Source: SIG452 sp045631485 (GTDB lineage: Bacteria; Bacillota; Clostridia; UMGS1840). Taken from it: DNA of 20,522 nucleotides. The notes below the pieces were generated by a model. It was not told where the DNA came from. It made no database searches and saw only the letters and a list, made by a program, of their open reading frames with translations. The number at the start of each line of letters is the position of its first letter. Position 1 is the stretch's first letter. The stretch is taken from assembly GCA_045631485.1 (NCBI GenBank), contig JAZQUU010000035.1, positions 1 to 20,522 of the forward strand. The letters run 5' to 3'. The translations under genes and the position numbers were made by a program. Positions 9,701-17,234 of the stretch are shown piece by piece.

Positions 9701-10298
9701 GATGGAAGGCTCCAACAAAGATAGCGTGAGTGAAAACGAAGCAATCTTTTCCGATGTGGCTTCCGTTCCCTGGGCTGTTGGGGCAATTGAGTATTTGTAT
9801 GACTTAAATGTAATCAACGGTAAAACCGAGGATATGTTCTATCCCGGTGACTTTGTAAAACGAGAAGAATTTGTAAAAATGATTGTGATTGCAGCCAATA
9901 TTCCGCTTACCGAACAGGCGGTTAACTACACCGACGTGTTAAAAAGCGCTTGGTTCTATCCCTATGTGGCTGCTGCATCAAACAGCGGATTAATCAATGG
10001 TATCGGCAACAATGTTTATGGCGTGGGACAAAATATTACCCGTCAGGATATTGCCGTTGTATGCAGTCGATTACTTACCAAAGCGGATGAACCCTTAAAA
10101 GATGAAATTGTGAATTTTGCCGATTATGGTATGATTAGCGATTATGCAAAAAAAGCGGTAGACAAGGTGGCATATTTAGGTCTTATGATCGGAAACGAAA
10201 ATCTTGAATTTTCTCCCCGTGAATATGCAACCCGTGCGGAAACCGCAGTGATTTTACAAAGACTGATTGCTTTGTTGAATCAGTATGGCACAAATTAG
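6726..10298 (+). CDS. SLH-domain surface protein with two CBM-like and several Ig-like modules
   Basis: This protein has 1,190 residues. It starts with a signal peptide (MKRYIALMIAALLCMQTLFV.., cleaved near ..VAYA). Next come a CBM4/9-like module (~30-185), an Ig-like module (~190-275), a Big_5-type Ig domain (~277-371), a second CBM-like module starting NILENGDM (~375-535), a second Big_5 domain starting VPELVSSTPVNGATGI (~538-635) and a third Ig-like stretch (~640-740). A predicted mostly helical region (~742-960) and a Gly-rich linker (~965-995) precede three SLH repeats (~1005-1190: FSDVASVPWAVGAIEYL, YTDVLKSAWFYPYVAAA, YAKKAVDKVAYLG). The first CBM-like/Ig-like pair is homologous to the units in the first gene of the window (YEIDDVVV). 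No catalytic residues were recognised. The likely job is to hold glycan at the cell surface or act as an S-layer adhesin. The domain calls are confident; the ligand is unknown. Confidence 0.85.
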   Translation: MKRYIALMIAALLCMQTLFVCNVAYAAATPLNNLITDGDMETDAVPAGWAVSSNAPGSTLSIVTDSANPNNRVLRFDGTGNTGNISYCSNSVSLSSGYYYSFKIRVAADDTNTGNIYLYTQVNAQGANTTDRPKLRKGEWITVSGYVSGSGRKLSFKMVSTTSSGNDNIKNAIYEIDDVVVCNPADAVEFTPIIVYDGATLRWKSGVVEMNGTTYAKAGSEASFTLSAPLGYEIDSVTLNGENIEGVDGLYTFTIPDDLSCLINIATVEDLGIPHILAMEPENCINMDPCDAVVTVSFDREMDITTLTEDNILVQPSATFRAEVAAADYTYDLIFDELSAGTEYSLTFTNGVQTDRPMGLEEEYTFTFTTAQDVTNILENGDMSADTDLYYINSDTTPSYKIVGGERVLYWNIGWQNAPISQYVNGANREVAYQFIPGHKYYSEAKIMATQDIKIGWRLMYITETNNSTTAHPATVSWVNVRAGEWTDISYLFEQIPANVLPTSLGYAVRLVAQSDSYPVEAYIDDWGLYDRTVAPAGVPELVSSTPVNGATGIQPGTLDVTLEFNKPMLPKSAKNIEVTNADVKGIEFSADKKSCVVSLDNIRVNRTINMTLKNLSSLAGEEMEEQVLTFATREISTATPVLTATPDGTVKTHTTGLSMEITSDLPIDGPVDRASVTSVPENLIEKIEWSETNPEVMKLVFNQAALVLGGSYSVTLLPTIQSQAGTSINETTIAFETMTATETVDLYQTVVQGNDRAGLINFLNTNYKDLNNEDTLFSEVIYSDSTLLNQFVTDLLSSTDSSATAEEISETVWETAILTIANESGDTSVVKKSVDSILNQADKTGLKNTYTDFLTSTMQTALLDNIVAETGDFANVEEYISFVEEDIILNAFKNANGWAAVQKIFNDNRDFFAPTTQALIDMANISQYKTDIYGSLQGMNADNESQVYNLLYAACYADYSNDIPGGVIGGITGGVIDEVGGGGGGGAVAIPMEGSNKDSVSENEAIFSDVASVPWAVGAIEYLYDLNVINGKTEDMFYPGDFVKREEFVKMIVIAANIPLTEQAVNYTDVLKSAWFYPYVAAASNSGLINGIGNNVYGVGQNITRQDIAVVCSRLLTKADEPLKDEIVNFADYGMISDYAKKAVDKVAYLGLMIGNENLEFSPREYATRAETAVILQRLIALLNQYGTN

Positions 10299-10301
10299 GA
10301 T

Positions 10302-10308
10302 AGGAGGT
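10302..10308 (+). promoter_or_regulatory. AGGAGGT ribosome binding site favouring a TTG start at 10317
   Basis: AGGAGGT lies 8 nt before TTG 10317 but 14 nt before the in-frame ATG at 10323. Spacing favours the TTG; codon preference favours the ATG. Either start gives the same signal peptide, with two residues' difference. Confidence 0.6.
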
Positions 10309-10316
10309 AGCACATT

Positions 10317-13300
10317 TTGAATATGAAAAGATTAATATCCTGGATTATTTGTCTGGCATTATGCTTTTCAAATATTGCCGTGGTTTTTGCAGAAGAAGCG
10401 GCAGAATCCGGGTTATGTATTGTTTCTACCACTCCTGAAGACGGTAGTATGGGTGTAACTGCTATGGGCGCCCAAATGGAAGTTATATTTAATATGCCCA
10501 TGGATGCAGCTTCCTTATCAAAATCAACAATATCTTCAGAGCCCACTGCAATCAGTGCAGTTGTGCTTGACGCAAAAGATCCCACACGCTGTATCATTTA
10601 TTTTTCAGCCTTAGAGCTTGATACAGAATATAAAATTATGTTTTCCAAGCAGGTGAAATCTGTTTCGGGAGACAGACTGGCAAAGACTGATATTTCTTTC
10701 CGCACTTCTAAGGAATATCCCAAGCATCACCAGATTGTAAACGGTGATATGGAGGATAAAACCCATCTGAATATGTTTGAACTTGCAGGTGGTGCTTCCA
10801 AGTCGGTAGCTTATGTGAACGAAGGCGAAAATTCCGTTTTGAAATTTGACCCTCAGTGGGCAGGTGCTCCCGTTGGACAAAATGTTTATATTGAACCCGG
10901 CAAGACCTACGAAGTGCGTGCCAAAATTAAATCCACCACCTCGCAGATGGTTCGTATCATTATGAGCTATGTTTCCCTTTCCGAAGGGGAAAGCAACTGG
11001 TGGCATCCGATTGTTTCCAAGACGCTCACTCCCGGTGAATGGGTTGAGTATTCGGGAACTGTTACCATTCCTGCGGACTTATCTTATGACCATATCAGAC
11101 AGCTTCGTATTACCGCTGCCAACAAAAACGAAGTGATTTATGTTGATAATTGGCAGTTCTTTGAAACAGGATACGATGTACCGATTCCTAAAGTAGTCTC
11201 TGCAGGAGAAAAGCAAACCGAAACCTATGTTTCCTCCGGTGTTGATGAAGCACTTGAGTTAATGGTTGGTATGGAACTTTTTGATGAATCTGTTTTAGAG
11301 AAAAAAGATGAATACATTTCCCGTCTTGATGCAGCCGTGGCAATCGGAAAATTTATGAATACCATCTCCGCTAATTCCAAAACAAATGCATTTTCGGATT
11401 TAGCAGGCGTAAAAAATGCAGGGATGGTATCTGCATTGGCAGATTGGGGCATTATTTCCGGATACGGAAAATACTTCTATCCCGATAACAATATTTCATA
11501 CAGTGATGTGATAAAAGCTGTTTCAACTATCCTCGGCTATGATATGATGGCTAAGGAGCACGGGTATGCTTATATTGCATCCAGATTGAAATTAAACAGC
11601 GGTGTTTCCAAAACATCGGGAGCTATCACATACAGTGACTTTGCAAAAATTATTTCCAATGCGGCAGATGTATGTGTTATGGATGCAGACGGTAGCGGAA
11701 ATTATACCATTTCCGACCGAAAGGCAAGAGACGTATTTTTGAAAATTTATAAAGGGAAGGGAATTATTTCCGCTACGGAATACTCTGACCTGGATGGTAT
11801 TATGACTGCAAGAGATTCTCATATTATGGTAGGGAATGAGCAGTACAAAGTTACCTGCGATACCTACGGTTGGGAAGGCAGATTCGTTGAGTATTATTAC
11901 AAGGTTGAAAACGATGAAAAAATCATCGTGCATATCGCAGGCCTTGATTCAATGAACAATACCTTAACGATTGACTATACCGCCCATCCCGATTATGCAT
12001 CCAACAAGTATTACTATCACGATTCCAACGACAGATTAAGATCCGTGCGTGTTGTTACCAATAAAAAGTTTATCTATAACGGAAAAGCGTTAGGCAATTA
12101 CCCCGTTGAAGATATGGAACCCACATACGGAAGCGTCCTGTTGATTGATAACAACAGAGACGGTGTGTATGATGTTGTTCGTGTGGAAAAACCGGACACC
12201 TATGTTGTGCATGCAGTAAATCACACGGATTATAAAATTTATGATGAATACGGAACCGACCCTCTGGATTTAGGAAACAGTAACAAAATTATTGTGGAAG
12301 AAAACGGAGAGGTTTCAAAATTCGGAAATATTACTGCAGGAAGTGTAGTAAGTGCCGCAGTGAGCAAGGATGGTAGTGTTGCGAAGCTCTATCTTTCCAA
12401 AAAAACGCTGGAAGGCAATATCGGCGAATTCCAAAACAATGCATCGGAAATTGAAATGGCAATCTATGATGAAATTCATCAGGCAGGTATTTCCAAAACA
12501 TTCCCGTTGCATCCGTTATATGCAGGTGCAAACAATGCGCGCACCAATGCTGCTAACTACTTAGGGGAATATGTTGTTGTGTTATTCGACCACACCGGAT
12601 GTGCCGTTTCCCTTAATTTCGCAAGCAGCTCTGCTTGGCAGTGGGCGTATCTGATTGATGCAAAATTGATCAATAAAAGCTTTGATTATGAAGTGTTAAT
12701 GAAAATCTTTTCCGAAGAAGGGGAGCATTCCATCACTCCTGCCGCAAGGGTTGTTCGTGTGAACGGTGTTCCGAAAAAAGCGGAAAAAATCGTAGAAGCT
12801 TTGGAAAACGGTGCAGCACAGATGTTAAGAATCCGTTATAATGCAAACGGGGAAATTTCCGAGGTGTTAACCGCAGGCTCCGGTGAAAAGAATATGAAGA
12901 AGGTTACCGGCTCCAACTACACTTATTTCTCCACAATCAAATCCCTGGGATATAAGGTGGTGTTAAAGGATAACTCCGTTCCCGTATTCTCGGTGCCGAG
13001 CAGTTTAACCGGGGCAGAAGAATATCAGTTTGTGTGCAGCACGGCAAGTTCTTATTTAATCAATGAGAAAAAGTACACCTTTGAAGCATACTCTTATGAT
13101 GACAATGATTTGAATGTGGAATGTATTGTGTTAAAAGACCGTGAGGTGAAAAACACCGATTCCTGGAATATCGGCGTTGTGACTCAGATTGTTGACACAA
13201 TTGACGAAAACGGGGAGCTGTATAAAAAGGTTACTGTTCAGAACTCTTCCTCAAATTACACCGCAAAGGTTTATCCCGAACAGGTTAATATAGCAAGTCT

Positions 13301-13733
13301 GGACGGTATTGCAACCGGCACCGGATTAAGTGCTTCGGTTGGTGATATTGTGATGTATCAGAACAATGCTCAGGGTATGGTCAACACAATGAAATTGCTT
13401 TACCATGCAAGCGGCACAGGAACCCTGTATACAAGCTCCAATCCGAGTGGTACCGCCGGAAGTGCATACAGAGCAGTAGCCGGAGAGGTGCTTTTAAATC
13501 AGAACGGATATATCCGTCTGCTTCCTCATAATGCGGAAGATAGTGAAGAAAACTATGAGGTATTTAATGCAGGACAATATTCCAAGGTGTTATGTGTTGA
13601 CCGCACAGCAGGAAACAAAGTAAGCACTGTGCAGACAACTGAAATCTATGATAAAACATGTTCTGTTGACGGTGTTGATATCGTTGTTGTGAGCGCTTGG
13701 GGCGGAGCAACCTTGATGGTAATTTACCGTTAA
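10317..13733 (+). CDS. Large secreted SLH-like/CBM-like protein of unknown function
   Basis: This protein has 1,138 residues from TTG 10317 (1,136 if ATG 10323 is used). A signal peptide (MKRLISWIICLALCFSNIAV.., cleaved near ..VVFA) leads to a Big_5 Ig-like domain (~33-128, STTPEDGSMGV), then a CBM-like module (~141-282, VNGDMEDK ... VIYVDNWQFFETG). Internal, divergent SLH-like repeats follow (~300-453, FSDLAGVKNAGMVSALADWGI and GYGKYFYPDNNISYSDVIKA). The remaining ~680 residues are beta-rich and I recognise no family in them. Two Ca-binding-loop-like stretches stand out: DADGSGNYTISD (~456-467) and DNNRDGVYD (~611-619). SLH repeats next to a long beta-rich region are common in clostridial surface proteins, so a role in S-layer display or substrate capture is likely. 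An undetected enzyme in the C-terminal half cannot be excluded. It sits 18 bp after the previous SLH gene. Confidence 0.8.
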   Translation: MNMKRLISWIICLALCFSNIAVVFAEEAAESGLCIVSTTPEDGSMGVTAMGAQMEVIFNMPMDAASLSKSTISSEPTAISAVVLDAKDPTRCIIYFSALELDTEYKIMFSKQVKSVSGDRLAKTDISFRTSKEYPKHHQIVNGDMEDKTHLNMFELAGGASKSVAYVNEGENSVLKFDPQWAGAPVGQNVYIEPGKTYEVRAKIKSTTSQMVRIIMSYVSLSEGESNWWHPIVSKTLTPGEWVEYSGTVTIPADLSYDHIRQLRITAANKNEVIYVDNWQFFETGYDVPIPKVVSAGEKQTETYVSSGVDEALELMVGMELFDESVLEKKDEYISRLDAAVAIGKFMNTISANSKTNAFSDLAGVKNAGMVSALADWGIISGYGKYFYPDNNISYSDVIKAVSTILGYDMMAKEHGYAYIASRLKLNSGVSKTSGAITYSDFAKIISNAADVCVMDADGSGNYTISDRKARDVFLKIYKGKGIISATEYSDLDGIMTARDSHIMVGNEQYKVTCDTYGWEGRFVEYYYKVENDEKIIVHIAGLDSMNNTLTIDYTAHPDYASNKYYYHDSNDRLRSVRVVTNKKFIYNGKALGNYPVEDMEPTYGSVLLIDNNRDGVYDVVRVEKPDTYVVHAVNHTDYKIYDEYGTDPLDLGNSNKIIVEENGEVSKFGNITAGSVVSAAVSKDGSVAKLYLSKKTLEGNIGEFQNNASEIEMAIYDEIHQAGISKTFPLHPLYAGANNARTNAANYLGEYVVVLFDHTGCAVSLNFASSSAWQWAYLIDAKLINKSFDYEVLMKIFSEEGEHSITPAARVVRVNGVPKKAEKIVEALENGAAQMLRIRYNANGEISEVLTAGSGEKNMKKVTGSNYTYFSTIKSLGYKVVLKDNSVPVFSVPSSLTGAEEYQFVCSTASSYLINEKKYTFEAYSYDDNDLNVECIVLKDREVKNTDSWNIGVVTQIVDTIDENGELYKKVTVQNSSSNYTAKVYPEQVNIASLDGIATGTGLSASVGDIVMYQNNAQGMVNTMKLLYHASGTGTLYTSSNPSGTAGSAYRAVAGEVLLNQNGYIRLLPHNAEDSEENYEVFNAGQYSKVLCVDRTAGNKVSTVQTTEIYDKTCSVDGVDIVVVSAWGGATLMVIYR

Positions 13734-13782
13734 AGAAAACAGACAACTGAAAATGAACGATTTTTACGGAGGTTAGTAAAAA

Positions 13783-14760
13783 ATGAAGGCAGTATTGGTT
13801 GAAAACAATAAACTTGTGTTATCAGAAGTGGAAAAGCCGCAACCTAAAAAAGGCGAACTTCTCATTAAAATTTATGCAGCTGCATTAAATCGTGCGGATT
13901 TATTACAGCGTGACGGAAAATATCCGTCACCTGCAGGATGGCCGCAGTGGCCCGGACTTGAAATTGCCGGCGTTGTGGAAAGCATCGGAGAAGACACCGA
14001 ATGTCAGTTTAAAGTGGGCGATAAAGTGTGTGCACTGCTTGGTGGCGGTGGCTATGCGGAATACATTTGTGTTCCGTATGGTATGGTGATGCCTATGCCC
14101 AAAAACCTTACCTTTGAGCAGGCGGCAACTCTTCCCGAAGCTTATGCAACAGCATACTTAAACCTTTATATCGAAGGTCATTTAAAACCCGGTCAGACTG
14201 CATTTGTTCCCGCAGGTGCTTCCGGTATTGCAAGTGTTGCCATTCCGATGGCAAAGGCTCTGGGTTCCAGAGTAATTACCTCTGTTTTATCTGACGAAAT
14301 TGCTGAAAAGATTAAACATTTAGGTGCGGATGTTATCATCAATTCCGTTACCCAGGATGTTTCCGAAGTGTTAAAGAACGAAGCAGAAAACGGCAACCCC
14401 GTTAGCGTTGCATTGGATTGTCTGTCTGGAGAATCCCTGGGTAAATCCTTGCCCTATATGGCAGAAGGCGGATACTGGATTGTCATTTCCACTCTTGCAG
14501 GTGTTGAAACAACCGTAAACGCAAGAGCACTTCTGCAAAAAGGTGTTCATCTTGTTGGCAGTATGTTAAGAAAAAGATCTGTGGAAGAAAAAACAGAAAT
14601 TCTTTCCAAATTGGTGGAAGTTGTTTGGCCGAAAATTGAATCCGGTGAAATGGTTCCGTCTATTTACGAAGTTCTGCCTTTGGAAAAAGCAGATGAAGCT
14701 GTGCGTATCTTAGAAGCAAGCAATCACATCGGAAAGGTCGTTCTGAGCGTATGCAAATAA
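13783..14760 (+). CDS. PIG3-family NAD(P)H:quinone oxidoreductase homologue (MDR superfamily)
   Basis: At 325 residues this is the usual length for medium-chain reductases of the zinc-free quinone oxidoreductase branch. The PIG3 signature is clear: AALNRADLLQRDGKYPSPAG at ~33-52, then GLEIAGVVESIG, GGGYAEY and an EQAATLPEAYATAYLNL segment. The nucleotide-binding stretch is A144-G-A-S-G-I with AIPMAKALGS following. No catalytic zinc cysteines of alcohol dehydrogenases are seen. It should be a cytosolic NAD(P)H-dependent reductase of quinones or reactive carbonyls. GGAGGT at 13768-13773 lies 9 nt before the ATG. The next gene's ATG overlaps its stop by 10 bp, so the two are probably co-translated. 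Its place in a glycan operon is unexplained; it may act on an oxidised sugar intermediate or simply on electrophiles. Confidence 0.88.
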   Translation: MKAVLVENNKLVLSEVEKPQPKKGELLIKIYAAALNRADLLQRDGKYPSPAGWPQWPGLEIAGVVESIGEDTECQFKVGDKVCALLGGGGYAEYICVPYGMVMPMPKNLTFEQAATLPEAYATAYLNLYIEGHLKPGQTAFVPAGASGIASVAIPMAKALGSRVITSVLSDEIAEKIKHLGADVIINSVTQDVSEVLKNEAENGNPVSVALDCLSGESLGKSLPYMAEGGYWIVISTLAGVETTVNARALLQKGVHLVGSMLRKRSVEEKTEILSKLVEVVWPKIESGEMVPSIYEVLPLEKADEAVRILEASNHIGKVVLSVCK

Positions 14761-15692
14761 TTTCAAAAATGATGGCTCAATTCAAAAAAAGCGAATTGAA
14801 ATACATCTGCCTGGTGTTATTGGTAATGTTGATGTGGGGATTCTTATATCCGGCTGTAAAGTTCGGATATAAGGTTCTTGCCATTGATACCTCCAGTCCT
14901 GCGCAGATTCTGATGTTTGCAGGAATGCGATTTTTTATTTGCGGTGCCGTGATTACCTTGGTAGCTTCGTTTACAAAAAAAGGCACAAATGATGTAAAAA
15001 GCAGTATTTTTCCGATTTTATGTATGGGTCTTTTGGGAATTGCAGTGCATTATTCCCTCACATATATCGGACTCACTACGGTGGATAGTTCCAAAACGGC
15101 AATCCTAAAAAAAGTAGGGGAGTTATTTTACATTTGTTTTGCCTTTCTGATTGTGCGTGAAGAAAAGTTCAGAATTTCCAAGGTGATCGGCTCTTTGATT
15201 GGGTTTGCAGGTGTGATCGCTCTTAATATCACCCCGGAAGGAAAATTAAGTTTTTCGTGGGGGGATGGGATGATTATTCTGGCCTCCTTATCCGGTATCG
15301 GTGCAAGCTTACTTTGCAAAAAAGCAATTAAGAAAACCAATCCGATTATGGTAACGGGGGTATCCCAGTTGTTTGGCGGTATTGTGCTGATTGCTTTGGC
15401 AAAGCTATTGAACGCACCGCAGATTACATTCACCTTGGAAGGTGTGTTGATGCTTGGTTGTATCTGCCTGGTTTCTATTATCTCCTATTGCATATGGTAT
15501 TATGCGATGGGCAAGGTGATGCTTTCCAAGATGTATATTTTAAAATTTGTGGAACCGTTTTTTGCGTGCATCTTTGGTTCGATTATGCTTAAGGAAAATA
15601 TATTTACATTACAATACCTTTTTGCCTTTATCCTGATTATTACAGGTGTTCTGATTGGTGTGAATAACAAGACAAGGGAAGGGAAAATATGA
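14751..15692 (+). CDS. EamA/DMT-superfamily membrane transporter
   Basis: This 313-residue, very hydrophobic protein has about ten predicted membrane segments arranged as two EamA-like halves. The first half begins near YICLVLLVMLMWGFLYPAVK and includes the usual SLTYIGLTTVDSSKTAIL stretch; the second runs from ~172 to the end and contains LKFVEPFFACIFGSIMLKE. This is the standard length and layout for drug/metabolite transporters. Members export or import small metabolites, and the superfamily includes sugar and rhamnose permeases, so uptake of a released sugar is possible; the substrate cannot be told from sequence. The ATG at 14751 overlaps the end of the quinone reductase gene, with a weak GGAAAGG upstream. 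ATGs at 14769 and 14772 are alternatives. Its TGA overlaps the ATG of the GH31 gene (ATGA), suggesting tight translational coupling. Confidence 0.85.
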   Translation: MQIISKMMAQFKKSELKYICLVLLVMLMWGFLYPAVKFGYKVLAIDTSSPAQILMFAGMRFFICGAVITLVASFTKKGTNDVKSSIFPILCMGLLGIAVHYSLTYIGLTTVDSSKTAILKKVGELFYICFAFLIVREEKFRISKVIGSLIGFAGVIALNITPEGKLSFSWGDGMIILASLSGIGASLLCKKAIKKTNPIMVTGVSQLFGGIVLIALAKLLNAPQITFTLEGVLMLGCICLVSIISYCIWYYAMGKVMLSKMYILKFVEPFFACIFGSIMLKENIFTLQYLFAFILIITGVLIGVNNKTREGKI

Positions 15693-17212
15693 AGCTGTTA
15701 CAAGTTAAAATCTTAGAAAATGAATATTGGTGGGGCGGTTCCGTAAACCGTGGCCACGAAATGCCCATTCACGGGAATTCCAAATGCTCCTTCGACCTTT
15801 TGGGTGACGGGGAAACAGACCAGTTTGCACCCCTTATGGTTTCCTCAAAGGGACGATATGTGTGGAGTGAAGAGGCTTTTACCGTAGATGCCTGCGATGG
15901 TGTGATGGAATTAAAAGGGACAGATGAAATCGTATTGCACGATGGATTTGAGAACTTACGCGGTGCATATCTTGCGGCAATGAAAGCACATTTTCCCTTT
16001 ACCGGGGAAATGCCCGATTCACTGTTCTGGAGTGTTCCTCAGTATAACACCTGGATTGAGTTGGGAACCAACCAAACAACAGAAGGTATCCTAAATTATG
16101 CCAAAGGCATTTTAGAACACGGATTGCCTGCCGGGGTCTTAATGATTGACGGCGGTTGGCAGGAAGAATACGGCGTGTATGAAGAATTTCACAAAGGCAA
16201 AGTGCCCGACCCGAAATTCCTGGTTGATCAGCTTCACGAGCTTGGTTTTACCGTAATGGTGTGGGTTTCTCCCATTATCGCATCTGCAGGTACCAGATAT
16301 AAATACTTAAGAGACAGGAACTATCTGGTGCGCGATGTAAACGGTGAAATTGCCGTTAGAAAATGGTGGAGCGGATATAGTGCCGTTTTGGATTTCACCA
16401 ATCCTGATGCTGTGGCGTGGATGGAAGGTCAGTTGAATACTCTGGTGGAAAAATATGGGGTTGACGGCTTCAAGTTTGATGCAGGGGACACCTATTTCTA
16501 TAAAGATGATGACATCATCTTTGAACCCACCCTGGCAAGAAATCACACTTTGTATTTTAATCAATTTGGTGAAAGATACAAATTCAATGAGTTCAGAGCC
16601 GCTTGGAAATCAGGTGGCAGACCCATTGTGGCAAGATTGCACGATAAATATCATTCCTGGAATGAATTCGGCATCAACACCTTAATCGGACATACCGTTG
16701 TGCAAGGTCTTTTAGGCTATGCATACAATTGTCCCGATATGGTAGGCGGCGGCATCATCGATTGTTTCGGCGAAAATTCATCTTTGGATGAAGAATTGTT
16801 CGTGCGTTGGGCACAGGCAAACGCTATGATGGGAATGATGCAGATTTCCATCGCGCCGTGGAGGGTGTTAAGCGACGAAAACGCTAATAGAGTTATCAAT
16901 GCCATTAAGTTACACGAAAAATTTGGCGATTTGTTCTTGAAACTTGCTGTGGAAGCTTCCAAAACAGGGGAACCGGTTGTGAGACATATGGCGTATGTTT
17001 TCCCGGATGAAAACTTTGAAGAAACCAATGGTCAGTTTATGGTGGGTAACGATATTATGGTTGCACCGGTTCTTGAAAAAGGTGCAACAACCAAAGTGGT
17101 GAAATTCCCGGCCGGCAACTGGAAGGACAGCAACGGAAAAATCTACGAAGGAAACTTCGAAGCAAAAATTCCGGTTGATATGGACACGATTTTGTATTTT
17201 ACAAAGTGCTAG
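15689..17212 (+). CDS. GH31 glycosidase, short MYORG-like type (alpha-galactosidase/alpha-glucosidase/alpha-xylosidase candidate)
   Basis: At 507 residues this is much shorter than classic GH31 enzymes such as YicI (over 700). A reduced N-terminal beta domain leads to a (beta/alpha)8 barrel with VLMIDGGWQEEYG (~D154), FHKGKVPDPKFLVDQLHELGF, VMVWVSPII and KFDAGD. The nucleophile should be D264 in GVDGFKFDAGD. The acid/base is probably D319 in ARLHDKYHSW, 55 residues later, similar to the spacing in human MYORG. D350 in the YNCPDMVGGG motif matches the active-site Asp of other GH31 enzymes. The C-terminus has the usual beta domain (VGNDIMVAPVLEKGA). No signal peptide is visible, so it probably trims imported oligosaccharides in the cytoplasm. 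GGGAAGGG at 15676-15683 precedes the ATG, which overlaps the transporter stop. Linkage specificity within GH31 is not predictable here; alpha-galactoside or alpha-xyloside both fit. Confidence 0.85.
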   Translation: MKLLQVKILENEYWWGGSVNRGHEMPIHGNSKCSFDLLGDGETDQFAPLMVSSKGRYVWSEEAFTVDACDGVMELKGTDEIVLHDGFENLRGAYLAAMKAHFPFTGEMPDSLFWSVPQYNTWIELGTNQTTEGILNYAKGILEHGLPAGVLMIDGGWQEEYGVYEEFHKGKVPDPKFLVDQLHELGFTVMVWVSPIIASAGTRYKYLRDRNYLVRDVNGEIAVRKWWSGYSAVLDFTNPDAVAWMEGQLNTLVEKYGVDGFKFDAGDTYFYKDDDIIFEPTLARNHTLYFNQFGERYKFNEFRAAWKSGGRPIVARLHDKYHSWNEFGINTLIGHTVVQGLLGYAYNCPDMVGGGIIDCFGENSSLDEELFVRWAQANAMMGMMQISIAPWRVLSDENANRVINAIKLHEKFGDLFLKLAVEASKTGEPVVRHMAYVFPDENFEETNGQFMVGNDIMVAPVLEKGATTKVVKFPAGNWKDSNGKIYEGNFEAKIPVDMDTILYFTKC

Positions 17213-17234
17213 GAAATATTGATGAGGTGGTTAT

